A DNA stretch of 47,154 nt from Streptomyces brasiliensis (lineage in GTDB: Bacteria > Actinomycetota > Actinomycetes > Streptomycetales > Streptomycetaceae). A program made the translations under genes and the position numbers. The notes below the pieces were generated by a model, which was given only the letters and a program-made list of their open reading frames with translations, searched no databases and was not told the origin of the DNA. The stretch lies in contig NZ_BMQA01000052.1 of the NCBI RefSeq assembly GCF_014647875.1, positions 1-47,154 on the forward strand. The letters are read 5' to 3'. How positions within the stretch are numbered: position 1 is the first letter of the stretch; every line of letters starts with the position of its first letter. Positions 36,818-47,154 of this stretch are shown piece after piece.

Positions 36818-38478
36818 ATGGGTCCCGTACTCGCAGGCATCCTCCAGCTGCTCGCCCTCGTAGGGGCGCTGGCGATCGTCTACGTCCCCCTCGGCAACTA
36901 CATGGCCAAGGTCTACTCCTCCGACAAGCACTTGCGTGTCGAGAAGTGGATCTACAAGGGCATCGGTGCCAACCCCGACACGGAGATGCGCTGGCCCGCC
37001 TACCTGCGCGGCGTCCTCAGCTTCTCCGTCGTGGGCGTCCTCTTCCTCTACCTGCTGCAGCGGCTCCAGGGCGTCCTGCCCGGTTCGCTGGGATTCTCCG
37101 CGATCGAGCCGGCGCAGGCGTTCAACACCGCCACGTCGTTCGTCGCCAACACCAACTGGCAGTCGTACTACGGCGAGCAGGCCATGGGCCACGTCGTGCA
37201 GACCGCCGGTCTGGCCGTGCAGAACTTCGTCTCGGCCGCCGTCGGTATCGCGGTCGCGATAGCTCTCGTGCGCGGCTTCGCCCGCTCGCGCACCGGCGAG
37301 CTGGGCAACTTCTGGGCCGACCTGGTGCGCGGCACGGTCCGCATCCTGGTTCCGATCGCCTTCGTCGCGGCGATCGTCCTGGTCGCGTGCGGCGCCATCC
37401 AGAACTTCTCCGGCATCCACGAGGTCGGCCAGTTCATGGGCGGCTCGCAGCAGTGGAACGGCGGTGCGGTCGCCTCGCAGGAGGTCATCAAGGAGCTGGG
37501 CACGAACGGCGGCGGCTACTTCAACGCCAACAGTGCCCATCCCTTCGAGAACCCCACCCCGTTCACGAACCTCGTCGAGATCTTCCTGATCCTGGTCATC
37601 CCGTTCTCGCTGACCCGCACCTTCGGCATCATGGTCGGCTCGGTCAAGCAGGGCTACGCGATCCTCGCGGCCATGGGCACCATCTGGCTGGGCTTCACCG
37701 CCCTGATGATGTGGACCGAGTTCGCCCACCACGAAGGCGCCCTGCAGATCGCCGGCGGTGCGCTGGAGGGCAAGGAGGTCCGCTTCGGCGTCGGCGGCTC
37801 GTCGATCTTCGCGGTGGCGACGACGCTCACCTCGACCGGCGCGGTCGACTCCTTCCACTCGTCGTTCACCGGCTTCGGCGGCGGCATCACCATGCTCGGC
37901 ATGATGCTCGGCGAGATCGCGCCCGGCGGCGTCGGCTCCGGCCTCTACGGCATGCTGATCATCGCGATCATCGCCGTGTTCATCGCCGGTCTGATGGTCG
38001 GCCGCACGCCCGAGTACCTGGGCAAGAAGATCGGCTCCCGCGAGATCAAACTGGCGGCCGTCTACATCCTGATCACCCCGGCGCTGGTGCTCGTGTTCTC
38101 CGCGCTCTCCATGGCGCTGCCCACACCACCGAATTCGATGCTCAACCCGGGGGCGCACGGCTTCTCCGAAGTCCTTTATGCCTTCACGTCCGCCGCGAAC
38201 AACAACGGTTCGGCCTTCGCGGGCCTGAACGCGAACACCGACTGGTTCAACACCATGACCGGACTCGCGATGCTGCTCGGGCGCTTCCTGCCGATGGTGT
38301 TCGTCCTGGCGCTGGCCGGCTCGCTGGCCGAACAGAAGCCGGTGCCCGTCACCGCAGGCACCCTGCGCACGGAGAAGCCGATGTTCACCGGACTGCTGGT
38401 GGGCGCCATTCTGATCATCGTCGGTCTGACCTACTTCCCGGCGCTCGCGCTCGGGCCGCTGGCCGAGGGGCTGGCGTG

Positions 38479-38479
<1 letters not shown>
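36818..38479 (+). CDS. kdpA: K+-transporting ATPase subunit A
   Basis: A 553-aa channel-like subunit that binds and translocates K+ for the KdpFABC pump. Selectivity-filter regions are visible: SFVANTNWQSY and GTNGGGYFNANSAHPFENPTP, with further filter loops near TTLTSTGAVDS and AANNNGSAFAGLN. Length and helices are normal. The stop overlaps the kdpB start (TGATG). Confidence 0.97.
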
Positions 38480-40617
<2,138 letters not shown>

Positions 40618-40622
40618 TCGCC

Positions 40623-41291
40623 ATGAACAACTCCATCACGAACACCGCCCGGTTGCTCGGGGCGGGCCTGCGAGCCCTCCTCGTGCTGACCGTGGTGACC
40701 GGCGTCATCTACCCGCTGGTCGTCACCGGCATCGCCCAGGGGCTGTTCAACAACAAGGCGAACGGCTCCGAGATCAAGTCGGACGGCCGAGTCGTCGGGT
40801 CGTCCCTGATCGGCCAGTCGTACAACCTGCCACTGAAGAAGGGGCAGGAGACGCCGGACCCCGACCTGAAGTGGTTTCAGGGCCGCCCGGCCAACGGTCT
40901 CGGCAGCAACAGCGTGAACACCCAGTACAAGCTGCTGCTGTCCGGCGCCACCAACCTCGCCGCCGACAACAAGGTGCTCGTCCAGCAGGTGAAGGACGCT
41001 CAGGCCGCCGTCGTCAAGGACAACTCGGTGCCCGGCTACACCGTCAAGGTGTCGCAGGTGCCCGCCGACGCGGTGACCTCCTCCGGTTCCGGCCTGGACC
41101 CGAGCATCTCCCCGCAGTACGCGGAGATCCAGGTCCACCGGGTCGCCGAGAAGAACGGGCTGCCCGTCGGGCAGGTGGAGAAGCTCGTGAAGGACCACAC
41201 CCAGGGCCGCATGCTCGGCTTCATGGGCGAGCCTCGTGTGAACGTCCTCGAACTCAACATCGCGCTCAAGGAACTGATCAAGGGCAACTGA
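40623..41291 (+). CDS. kdpC: K+-transporting ATPase subunit C
   Basis: A 222-aa single-span protein with an N-terminal membrane helix (residues 12-35, LLGAGLRALLVLTVVTGVIYPL region) and the conserved GSSLIGQ and FQGRPA segments. KdpC helps assemble the pump and raises ATP affinity. Its stop overlaps the kdpE start. Confidence 0.96.
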   Translation: MNNSITNTARLLGAGLRALLVLTVVTGVIYPLVVTGIAQGLFNNKANGSEIKSDGRVVGSSLIGQSYNLPLKKGQETPDPDLKWFQGRPANGLGSNSVNTQYKLLLSGATNLAADNKVLVQQVKDAQAAVVKDNSVPGYTVKVSQVPADAVTSSGSGLDPSISPQYAEIQVHRVAEKNGLPVGQVEKLVKDHTQGRMLGFMGEPRVNVLELNIALKELIKGN

Positions 41292-41974
41292 TGACCCGAG
41301 TGCTGGTCGTGGAAGACGACCCACAGCTCGTACGGGCACTCGTGATCAACATGCAGGCACGCCGGTACGGAGTGGACGCGGCGCCCGACGGCGCCTCGGC
41401 CCTCCGGCTGGCGGCCGCGCGTCAGCCGGACGTGGTGATGCTCGACCTCGGACTGCCCGACATGGACGGGGTCGACGTCATCAGGGCACTGCGTGGCTGG
41501 ACCCGGGTACCGATCCTGGTGCTGTCGGCGCGCCGGGCGTCCGACGAGAAGGTCGCCGCGCTGGACGCGGGTGCCGACGACTACATCACCAAGCCGTTCA
41601 GCATGGACGAGTTGATGGCCCGCCTCAGGGCCGCCGTACGCCGTACCGAGGACGGGCCGCCGTCCGCTGAGACGACCCTGGTGGAGACGGACGACTTCAC
41701 CATCGACCTGCTCGCGAAGAAGGTGGTGCGTTCCGGCCGCGACGTGCGTCTCACCCCAACCGAGTGGCACCTGCTCGAGATCCTGGTCACCAACCCGGGC
41801 CGTCTCATCACCCAGAAACACCTCCTCAGTGAGGTTTGGGGCGGACCGCAGAGCAACAAGACCAATTACCTGAGGGTCTACATGGCCCAGCTCCGCCGCA
41901 AACTCGAGTCGGACCCCTCGCACCCCAGGTATCTGATCACCGAGCCCGGCATGGGCTACCGCTTCGAAGGATGA
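41291..41974 (+). CDS. kdpE: Response regulator KdpE
   Basis: A 227-aa OmpR/PhoB-family regulator: receiver domain with D9-D10, phospho-acceptor D52 and K in DDYITKPF, then a winged-helix DNA-binding domain (LTPTEWHLLEILVTNPGRL and YLRVYMAQLRRKLE). Phosphorylated by KdpD, it activates kdp transcription. It is the only OmpR-family regulator in the window and therefore the main candidate to bind the 11-bp phased GTCAR arrays. The ATG overlaps the kdpC stop (TGATG). Confidence 0.96.
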   Translation: MTRVLVVEDDPQLVRALVINMQARRYGVDAAPDGASALRLAAARQPDVVMLDLGLPDMDGVDVIRALRGWTRVPILVLSARRASDEKVAALDAGADDYITKPFSMDELMARLRAAVRRTEDGPPSAETTLVETDDFTIDLLAKKVVRSGRDVRLTPTEWHLLEILVTNPGRLITQKHLLSEVWGGPQSNKTNYLRVYMAQLRRKLESDPSHPRYLITEPGMGYRFEG

Positions 41975-41975
41975 C

Positions 41976-44519
41976 ATGGCACGCGGCAGGCTTCGGATCT
42001 ACCTCGGCGCGGCACCGGGCGTGGGCAAGACCTACGCGATGCTGTCCGAGGCCCACCGCCGGATCGAGCGGGGCACCGACTGCGTGGTGGCCTTGGTGGA
42101 GCACCACGACCGGCCGCGCACCGAAGTGATGCTCCACGGCCTGGAGCAGGTGCCGCGCAAGGAAATCGAGTACCGCGGCTCCGTGTTCACGGAGATGGAC
42201 GTCGACGCCGTCCTCGCGCGCCACCCGCAGGTCGCCCTGGTCGACGAACTGCCGCACACCAACATCCCGGGCTCGCGCAACGCCAAGCGCTGGCAGGACG
42301 TGGAGGAGCTGCTGGCGGCCGGGATCGACGTGGTGTCGACCGTCAACATCCAGCATCTGGAGTCACTCGGCGACGTCGTCGAGTCGATCACCGGCATACG
42401 GCAGCAGGAGACGGTTCCCGACGAGGTGGTGCGGCGGGCGGACCAGATCGAGCTGGTCGACATGTCGCCGCAGGCGCTGCGCCGCCGTATGGCGCACGGC
42501 AACATCTACCAGTCGGACAAGGTCGACGCGGCCCTGTCCAACTACTTCCGCCCCGGCAATCTGACCGCCCTGCGTGAACTGGCGCTGCTGTGGGTGGCCG
42601 ACCGGGTCGACGAGTACCTCAACGAATACCGCACTGAACACCAGGTCTCGAAGATCTGGGGCTCGCGCGAGCGGATCGTGGTGGGCCTGACCGGCGGTCC
42701 GGAGGGGCGGACACTGATCCGCCGGGCCGTACGGCTCGCGGAGAAGGGCGCCGGCGGTGAGGTGCTGGCGGTCTACATCGCCCGCAGCGACGGACTGTCG
42801 GCCGCCTCGCCGAAGGAACTGGCCGTCCAGCGCGCCCTGGTCGAGGACCTCGGCGGCACTTTCCACCACGTCGTCGGTGACGACGTCCCGGCCGCGCTGC
42901 TGGACTTCGCGCGCGGGGTGAACGCGACACAGATCGTGCTGGGTGTGTCCCGGCGCAAGGCCTGGCAGTACGTCTTCGGGCCCGGCGTCGGCGCCACGGT
43001 CGCCCGGGAATCGGGTCCCGACCTCGACGTCCACCTGATCACGCACGCCGAGGTGGGGAAGGGGCGCGGACTGCCGGTGGCCCGGGGCGCGCGGCTCGGC
43101 CGGTCGCGGATCGTCGCGGGCTGGCTGGTCGGTGTGCTCGGCCCCGCCCTGCTGACCCTTGTGCTGGCCGGTATGAGCCCGGCGATCGGCCTGGCCAACG
43201 ACATGCTGCTGTTCCTGGCGCTGACGGTGGCAGCGGCCCTGCTCGGCGGACTCCTGCCGGCGCTCGCCTCGGCCGTGGTGGGCTCTCTGCTGCTCAACTG
43301 GTTCTTCACACCGCCGATCCACACGTTCACCGTCGCCGATCCGAAGAACGTCGTCGCGATCGCGGTCTTCGTCGGGGTCGCCGTGTCGGTGGCCTCGGTG
43401 GTGGACCTCGCGGCCCGGCGCACCCACCAGGCGGCCCGGCTGCGCGCCGAGTCGGAGATCCTCTCCTTCCTCGCCGGCAACGTGCTGCGCGGGGAGACCG
43501 GCCTGGAGGAGCTGCTCGAGCGGGTCAGGGAGACCTTCGGCCTGGAGTCCGTGGCCCTGCTGGAGCGCGAGGGGGACACGGCACCCTGGACGTGCGCGGG
43601 CAGCGTGGGGCTGCAGCCCTGCCAGTCGCCCGAGGATGCGGACGTCGACGTACCGGTTGGGGACCACATGGCGCTCGCGCTGTCGGGGCGGATGCTGCCG
43701 GCCTCCGACCGGCGGGTGCTCGCGGCGTTCGCCGCCCAGGCGGCCGTCGTGCTGGAGCGCCGGCGACTGCAGGAGGAGGCGGACCAGGCCAAGGAACTGG
43801 CCGAGGGCAACCGCATCCGCACCGCGCTGCTGGCCGCCGTCAGCCACGATCTCCGTACGCCCCTGGCCGGGATCAAGGCGTCGGTCTCCTCCCTGCGTTC
43901 GCACGACGTGGTCTGGTCGGAGGAGGACCGGGCGGAACTCCTGGAGGCGATCGAGGCGGGCGCCGACCGGCTCGACCATCTGGTGGGCAACCTGCTCGAC
44001 ATGTCCCGGCTCCAGACGGGCACGGTCACGCCCATCGTCCGGGAGGCCGACCTGGACGAGGTGGTGCCGATGGCGCTGGGTGGTGTGCCGGACGGCACCG
44101 TGGAGCTGGACGTCCCCGAGACGCTGCCCATGGTCCACGTGGACAAGGGGCTGCTGGAGCGCGTCGTGGCCAACGTCGTCGAGAACGCGGTCAAGTACAG
44201 CCCCGGGGGCGCGCCCGTCGTGGTCAAGGCGAGCTCCATCGCCGACCGGGTGGAGGTGCGGGTCGTGGACCGCGGGCCGGGCGTCCCCGACGAGGCCAAG
44301 GACCGCATCTTCGAGCCCTTCCAGCGCCACGGCGACTCTCCGGGCGGCGCCGGCGTGGGCCTGGGTCTCGCGGTGGCCCGTGGTTTCACCGAGGCCATGG
44401 GCGGCACGCTGAACGCCGAGGACACTCCCGGCGGCGGACTGACGATGGTACTGAGTCTGCCCCTGGCACCAGGGCGCCGACCGGAGCGACCAGACCTGTC
44501 GGCGGCGATGACCTCGTAA
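41976..44519 (+). CDS. kdpD: Sensor histidine kinase KdpD (operon copy)
   Basis: An 847-aa KdpD with the same layout as the first copy: Walker A GAAPGVGKT (11-19), USP-like domain, four membrane helices (about 385-480), GAF-like region, H624 in SHDLRTPL, NVVENA, DRGPGV and GVGLGLAVARG. It lies one base after kdpE, forming the standard KdpDE two-component pair. The stop is 10 bases from the convergent USP gene. Confidence 0.96.
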   Translation: MARGRLRIYLGAAPGVGKTYAMLSEAHRRIERGTDCVVALVEHHDRPRTEVMLHGLEQVPRKEIEYRGSVFTEMDVDAVLARHPQVALVDELPHTNIPGSRNAKRWQDVEELLAAGIDVVSTVNIQHLESLGDVVESITGIRQQETVPDEVVRRADQIELVDMSPQALRRRMAHGNIYQSDKVDAALSNYFRPGNLTALRELALLWVADRVDEYLNEYRTEHQVSKIWGSRERIVVGLTGGPEGRTLIRRAVRLAEKGAGGEVLAVYIARSDGLSAASPKELAVQRALVEDLGGTFHHVVGDDVPAALLDFARGVNATQIVLGVSRRKAWQYVFGPGVGATVARESGPDLDVHLITHAEVGKGRGLPVARGARLGRSRIVAGWLVGVLGPALLTLVLAGMSPAIGLANDMLLFLALTVAAALLGGLLPALASAVVGSLLLNWFFTPPIHTFTVADPKNVVAIAVFVGVAVSVASVVDLAARRTHQAARLRAESEILSFLAGNVLRGETGLEELLERVRETFGLESVALLEREGDTAPWTCAGSVGLQPCQSPEDADVDVPVGDHMALALSGRMLPASDRRVLAAFAAQAAVVLERRRLQEEADQAKELAEGNRIRTALLAAVSHDLRTPLAGIKASVSSLRSHDVVWSEEDRAELLEAIEAGADRLDHLVGNLLDMSRLQTGTVTPIVREADLDEVVPMALGGVPDGTVELDVPETLPMVHVDKGLLERVVANVVENAVKYSPGGAPVVVKASSIADRVEVRVVDRGPGVPDEAKDRIFEPFQRHGDSPGGAGVGLGLAVARGFTEAMGGTLNAEDTPGGGLTMVLSLPLAPGRRPERPDLSAAMTS

Positions 44520-44529
44520 GCCGGTGCTG

Positions 44530-45063
44530 CTACAGCACATGCCGCGGATCCATCCGCAGCCGCCAGGTGTTGCGCCGGTGCACGGACGCCAGTTCGGACT
44601 CCAGTGGGGAGGGCGGCACCGCGAGGACCGGGCAGGTGGCGTGAGCGAGGCAGTAGCGGGTGACCCAGCCGGAGAAGGCGCGGTGCCAGCCGCGTCGCCC
44701 CGCGCCGACGACCAGGAGGTCGTCCTCGCGGCACGCGGTCTCCACGAGAGCGCGCCCGGGCGTGCCACGAACGATGAGGGCGTGCAGCGGTACGCCGGGC
44801 TCGCCGCCGCCGAAGACGTCATTGAGCACCGCGGCCAGTTGCCGCCGGGCCAGGCGCAGCCACTCGTCCACCATCAGGTCCGAGGCAGGTGAGCGGCGCG
44901 CCGCAAGCTCCCCGCCGGGCGGTTCCCACGCCAGCACGGGCCAGAGCTCGGCACCGCGCCTCCGGGCCTCTGCGGTGCCCCGGTACAGCGCCGTCACGCT
45001 CCCGAGCGAGCCGCTCACGCCGACCACGACACGAGGGACCTGGGGACCGTCGTCATCGGACAT
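44530..45063 (-). CDS. Universal stress protein family protein
   Basis: A 177-aa single USP domain: VVVGVSGSLGSVTALYRG at the N-terminus and VVGAGRRGWHRAFSGWVTRY near the C-terminal ATP loop, of the G-x2-G-x9-G type. Such proteins bind ATP or sense stress; in mycobacteria some interact with KdpD-like kinases. ATG 45063 is selected; the open frame upstream is probably non-coding. No GTCAR array faces this gene. Confidence 0.86.
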   Translation of the reverse strand: MSDDDGPQVPRVVVGVSGSLGSVTALYRGTAEARRRGAELWPVLAWEPPGGELAARRSPASDLMVDEWLRLARRQLAAVLNDVFGGGEPGVPLHALIVRGTPGRALVETACREDDLLVVGAGRRGWHRAFSGWVTRYCLAHATCPVLAVPPSPLESELASVHRRNTWRLRMDPRHVL

Positions 45064-45207
45064 GACTTCACCGATCTTCGCTAGTGCCCGCGGGCATCCC
45101 CCGGGGCGGCTCCTGGCAGACAGGACCTCTTCCATCACACTCCCGGACGGGCGCCTCGACCAGTCCGCGGAGCACTTCTTGGCGTCCTTCTGATGGCCTC
45201 CGACTGC

Positions 45208-45306
45208 GTCAAGGGACCGGTCTGTCAGCAGCACGTCAGCGTTGCCCGGAACGCCGTCAGCATCCCGTCATGAGGCCTGGGTGACCAGTTGGGCCGGGCA
45301 TAGCGT
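45208..45306 (+). promoter_or_regulatory. GTCAR array with -10 upstream of the 45.4-kb gene
   Basis: GTCAG 45224, GTCAG 45235, GTCAG 45256 and GTCAT 45267 give offsets 0, 11, 32, 43 and an extra GTCAA lies at 45208. TAGCGT (45301-45306), a full TAnnnT match, begins 34 bp after the last half-site. The rest of the 343-bp gap 45064-45406 holds a long 5' leader without recognisable structure. Confidence 0.75.
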
Positions 45307-45406
45307 CGAGGACGAGCCCCGGTCCCGCCTTCCCGCGGCCGGGGCACATCAGCCACTCGTGCGGTCGATCCGTCGACGCACACCCGGATCCTCCAGGAGG
45401 CATCCC

Positions 45407-45751
45407 ATGACAGAACTCTTGTGCGGTGAAGACCCGGAGCCTTCTCATCGCTCCCCGGCCGGGCCCCTGTACGTACCGGTCCGGCCGGGACCAGCGGGGT
45501 ACGCGGCGCGGCTGTTCCGCACCCCCCTCGGTGACCGCACGGCGGTCGGTTTCACCTCCGCACACAACCTGGCCGCGACCCTCGGCCCCGACCAGGCCTG
45601 GATCCGTCTCGCCGAGCCCGCGCTGCGCGCGCTGACCGCTCCGCTCGGCATCACCAACCTGACGATCGACCCCCAGTTCTCGGCACCGGCCCCGTCGCCC
45701 GTCGCAGCAGTCCTGCGCGTCGCGCCCGCCGTGGCCCTGCGGGCCGCGTGA
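45407..45751 (+). CDS. Small Streptomyces protein of unknown function (SAV_915-like)
   Basis: A 114-aa protein with LYVPVRPGPAGYAARLFRTP, GDRTAVGFTSAHNLAATLG and WIRLAEPALRALTAPLGITN as its recognisable blocks. I recall similar proteins in Streptomyces under the name SAV_915 family; function unknown. AGGAGG five bases upstream (45395-45400) fixes the ATG at 45407. It is 15 bases ahead of the lysA-like gene, so both are likely driven by the GTCAR-controlled promoter. Confidence 0.7.
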   Translation: MTELLCGEDPEPSHRSPAGPLYVPVRPGPAGYAARLFRTPLGDRTAVGFTSAHNLAATLGPDQAWIRLAEPALRALTAPLGITNLTIDPQFSAPAPSPVAAVLRVAPAVALRAA

Positions 45752-45766
45752 GAGGGGGAGTTCCCG

Positions 45767-47098
45767 ATGACGACACTGCACGAACCCACCGTCACCACAC
45801 CCGCCGACCTGACGGTGTGGCCCGCCTCCACCACCGAACCCCGGCCGGGCGACCTGGCCGTGGGCGGCGTGTCCCTCGCCGAGGTGGCGCACCGCTTCGG
45901 CACCCCGGTCTACGTCCTCGACGAGAGCGAGGTCCGCGAGCGCTGCCGCACCTACCGGCACGCCTTTCCCGACGCCGAAGTCCTCTACGCGGCCAAGGCG
46001 TTCCTGTGCCGGGCCATGGTCCACTGGATGGACGAGGAGGGCCTGGGCCTGGACGTCTGCTCGGCCGGTGAGCTGGAGCTGGCGGTGACCACCGGGTTCC
46101 CGCCCGAGAAGATCGTGCTGCACGGCAACGCGAAGTCGCCGCGCGACCTGGAGAGCGCGCTGCGGCTGGGCGTGGGCCGGATCGTGATCGACAGCCCGTC
46201 GGAGATCGCCCGGCTGGCCGCCGCCGTCGGCCCCGACGGCCACCAGAAGGTCATGGTCCGTGTGGTGCCCGGCATCACTGCGGGCGGCCACGAGAAGATC
46301 CGCACCGGCACCGAGGACCAGAAGTTCGGCCTGTCCATCCGCGACGGCTACGCCCAGCACGCCATCGCCCGCATCCTGGACCAACCGCAGCTCGAACTCA
46401 CCGGTCTGCACTGCCACTTGGGATCGCAGATCACCAGCATCAAGCCGTATCTCGCCGCCGTCCGCCGGATCGTCGGGCTGATGGCGAGCCTGCACCGGCA
46501 GCATGGCCTGGTGCTGCCCGAACTCGACCTGGGCGGCGGCCACGGCATCGCCTACCGACCGGGCGAGGAGGCCCTCGACCTGACGACGCTGGCCCGCAAG
46601 GTGCGCACCGAGCTGGCCGAGTCGTGCGCGGCGGCCGGACTCGCCGTGCCCCGGCTGATCATCGAGCCGGGCCGGGCCATCGTGGGCCCGGCGGGCGTTG
46701 CTCTCTATCACGTGCTCGCCGTCAAGCGCACCGGCGACCACACCTTCGTCGCCGTCGACGGCGGCATGAGCGACAACCCGCGGCCCGCGCTGTACGGCGT
46801 GCGGTACGCGCCCCGCCTGATCGGCCGGTCCAGCGCCGCCCCCAACACCCTGGTGACCGTCGTCGGCCGGCACTGCGAGGCGGGCGACGTGCTCGCCTCC
46901 GACGTCGAACTCCCCGACGACGTACGCCCCGGAGACCTGCTGGCCGTACCGGTGGCCGGCGCATACCAGCTGTCCATGGCCTCCGGATACAACCTGGTCG
47001 GCCGCCCGCCGGTGGCCGCCGTGAACGCGGGCATCGCCAGGCTCCTGGTCCGCCGGGAGTCGCTGGACGACATCCGCAGCCGGGACGTGGGCCTCTAG
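45767..47098 (+). CDS. lysA: Diaminopimelate decarboxylase
   Basis: A 443-aa PLP enzyme of the group IV decarboxylases. PLP lysine K77 in YAAKAF, HLGSQI, the phosphate-binding LGGGHGIAY, EPGRAIVG and the active-site HCEAGD (usually CESGD) are present. It makes lysine from meso-diaminopimelate. The ATG at 45767 has AGGGGGAG upstream. Its placement behind a stress-type protein and a K+-array promoter suggests a second, specialised lysA; a relative with another substrate is possible. Confidence 0.88.
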   Translation: MTTLHEPTVTTPADLTVWPASTTEPRPGDLAVGGVSLAEVAHRFGTPVYVLDESEVRERCRTYRHAFPDAEVLYAAKAFLCRAMVHWMDEEGLGLDVCSAGELELAVTTGFPPEKIVLHGNAKSPRDLESALRLGVGRIVIDSPSEIARLAAAVGPDGHQKVMVRVVPGITAGGHEKIRTGTEDQKFGLSIRDGYAQHAIARILDQPQLELTGLHCHLGSQITSIKPYLAAVRRIVGLMASLHRQHGLVLPELDLGGGHGIAYRPGEEALDLTTLARKVRTELAESCAAAGLAVPRLIIEPGRAIVGPAGVALYHVLAVKRTGDHTFVAVDGGMSDNPRPALYGVRYAPRLIGRSSAAPNTLVTVVGRHCEAGDVLASDVELPDDVRPGDLLAVPVAGAYQLSMASGYNLVGRPPVAAVNAGIARLLVRRESLDDIRSRDVGL

Positions 47099-47154
47099 TA
47101 GGGCTTTGTTAGGTCCGGTGGTGGGGTTCGGGGGTTGGTGCGGGTTGGCCGCAT
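47099..47154. other. Window end after lysA
   Basis: Fifty-six bases with no gene start visible. The sequence GGGCTTTGTTAGG followed by G-rich DNA looks different from its neighbours and could be an insertion-sequence end, but too little is visible to decide. Confidence 0.3.

Noticed and set aside
36946..38478. Upstream extension of the kdpB frame across kdpA, giving a 1223-aa fusion
   Set aside because: The extension overlaps kdpA in another frame and has low-complexity R/G-rich sequence; the TGATG start at 38479 is normal.
47099..47154. Insertion-sequence end after lysA
   Set aside because: Only 56 bases are visible, with no inverted repeat or transposase; kept only as a low-confidence note.

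Overview
The window is chromosomal DNA of a high-GC actinomycete, almost certainly Streptomyces. The signs are very high GC, many GTG starts, GTGA/TGATG overlapping gene junctions, a Streptomyces-like 5S rRNA 3' end, and a gene order that from memory matches the S. coelicolor SCO1378-SCO1389 neighbourhood. All names are read from the translated sequence and family knowledge; no database search was run.

Region 1 (1-14.5 kb) is a conserved actinobacterial housekeeping block. It holds the 3' end of a 5S rRNA with its terminator, a CDP-alcohol phosphatidyltransferase (cardiolipin/PG-type), a nucleotidyltransferase fused to a degenerate phosphohexomutase, a DUF881-DUF1290-DUF881 membrane trio, a GarA/OdhI-like FHA protein, a FtsR-type MerR regulator, a DUF151 nuclease-fold protein, a second MerR protein (ResR-like), dinB, a PRC-barrel protein, and gcvP behind a tandem glycine riboswitch. 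The order follows M. tuberculosis Rv1822-Rv1832, except that gcvH is missing and dinB plus the PRC gene are inserted.

Region 2 (14.5-22.2 kb) is a molybdenum/formate island: mop-modC-modB-modA on the minus strand, a small molybdopterin-binding-domain protein, a LysR regulator broken by a frameshift, NAD-dependent formate dehydrogenase, and an HTH-TOBE regulator whose divergent promoter carries an inverted repeat. A DUF1707 protein follows.

Region 3 (22.3-47.1 kb) is dominated by potassium transport and sensing: an APC permease, an unusual SDR with a 60-bp tandem duplication, a KdpB P-type ATPase without partner subunits, a four-TM double-sensor protein without output domain, the wreck of a CPA1 Na+/H+ antiporter, a first KdpD kinase coupled to a kinase-less DUF4118 protein, a KimA-like K+ symporter, a complete kdpFABC-kdpE-kdpD operon preceded by a 27-aa ORF, a universal stress protein, a small Streptomyces protein and a diaminopimelate decarboxylase.

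The most interesting signal is a shared DNA element in region 3. Four intergenic regions contain half-sites GTCAR (or close variants) at offsets 0, 11, 32 and 43 bp, reading towards the next gene: upstream of the double-sensor gene, the first kdpD, the kdp operon and the 45.4-kb gene. Two more regions carry three of the four half-sites, and kimA has a phased triplet. At three sites a -10-like hexamer starts exactly 34 bp after the last half-site. Phased 11-bp direct repeats are typical of OmpR/PhoB-family regulators, and KdpE is the only such regulator in the window. I infer a KdpE (or related) regulon joining K+ uptake with otherwise unexplained neighbours.
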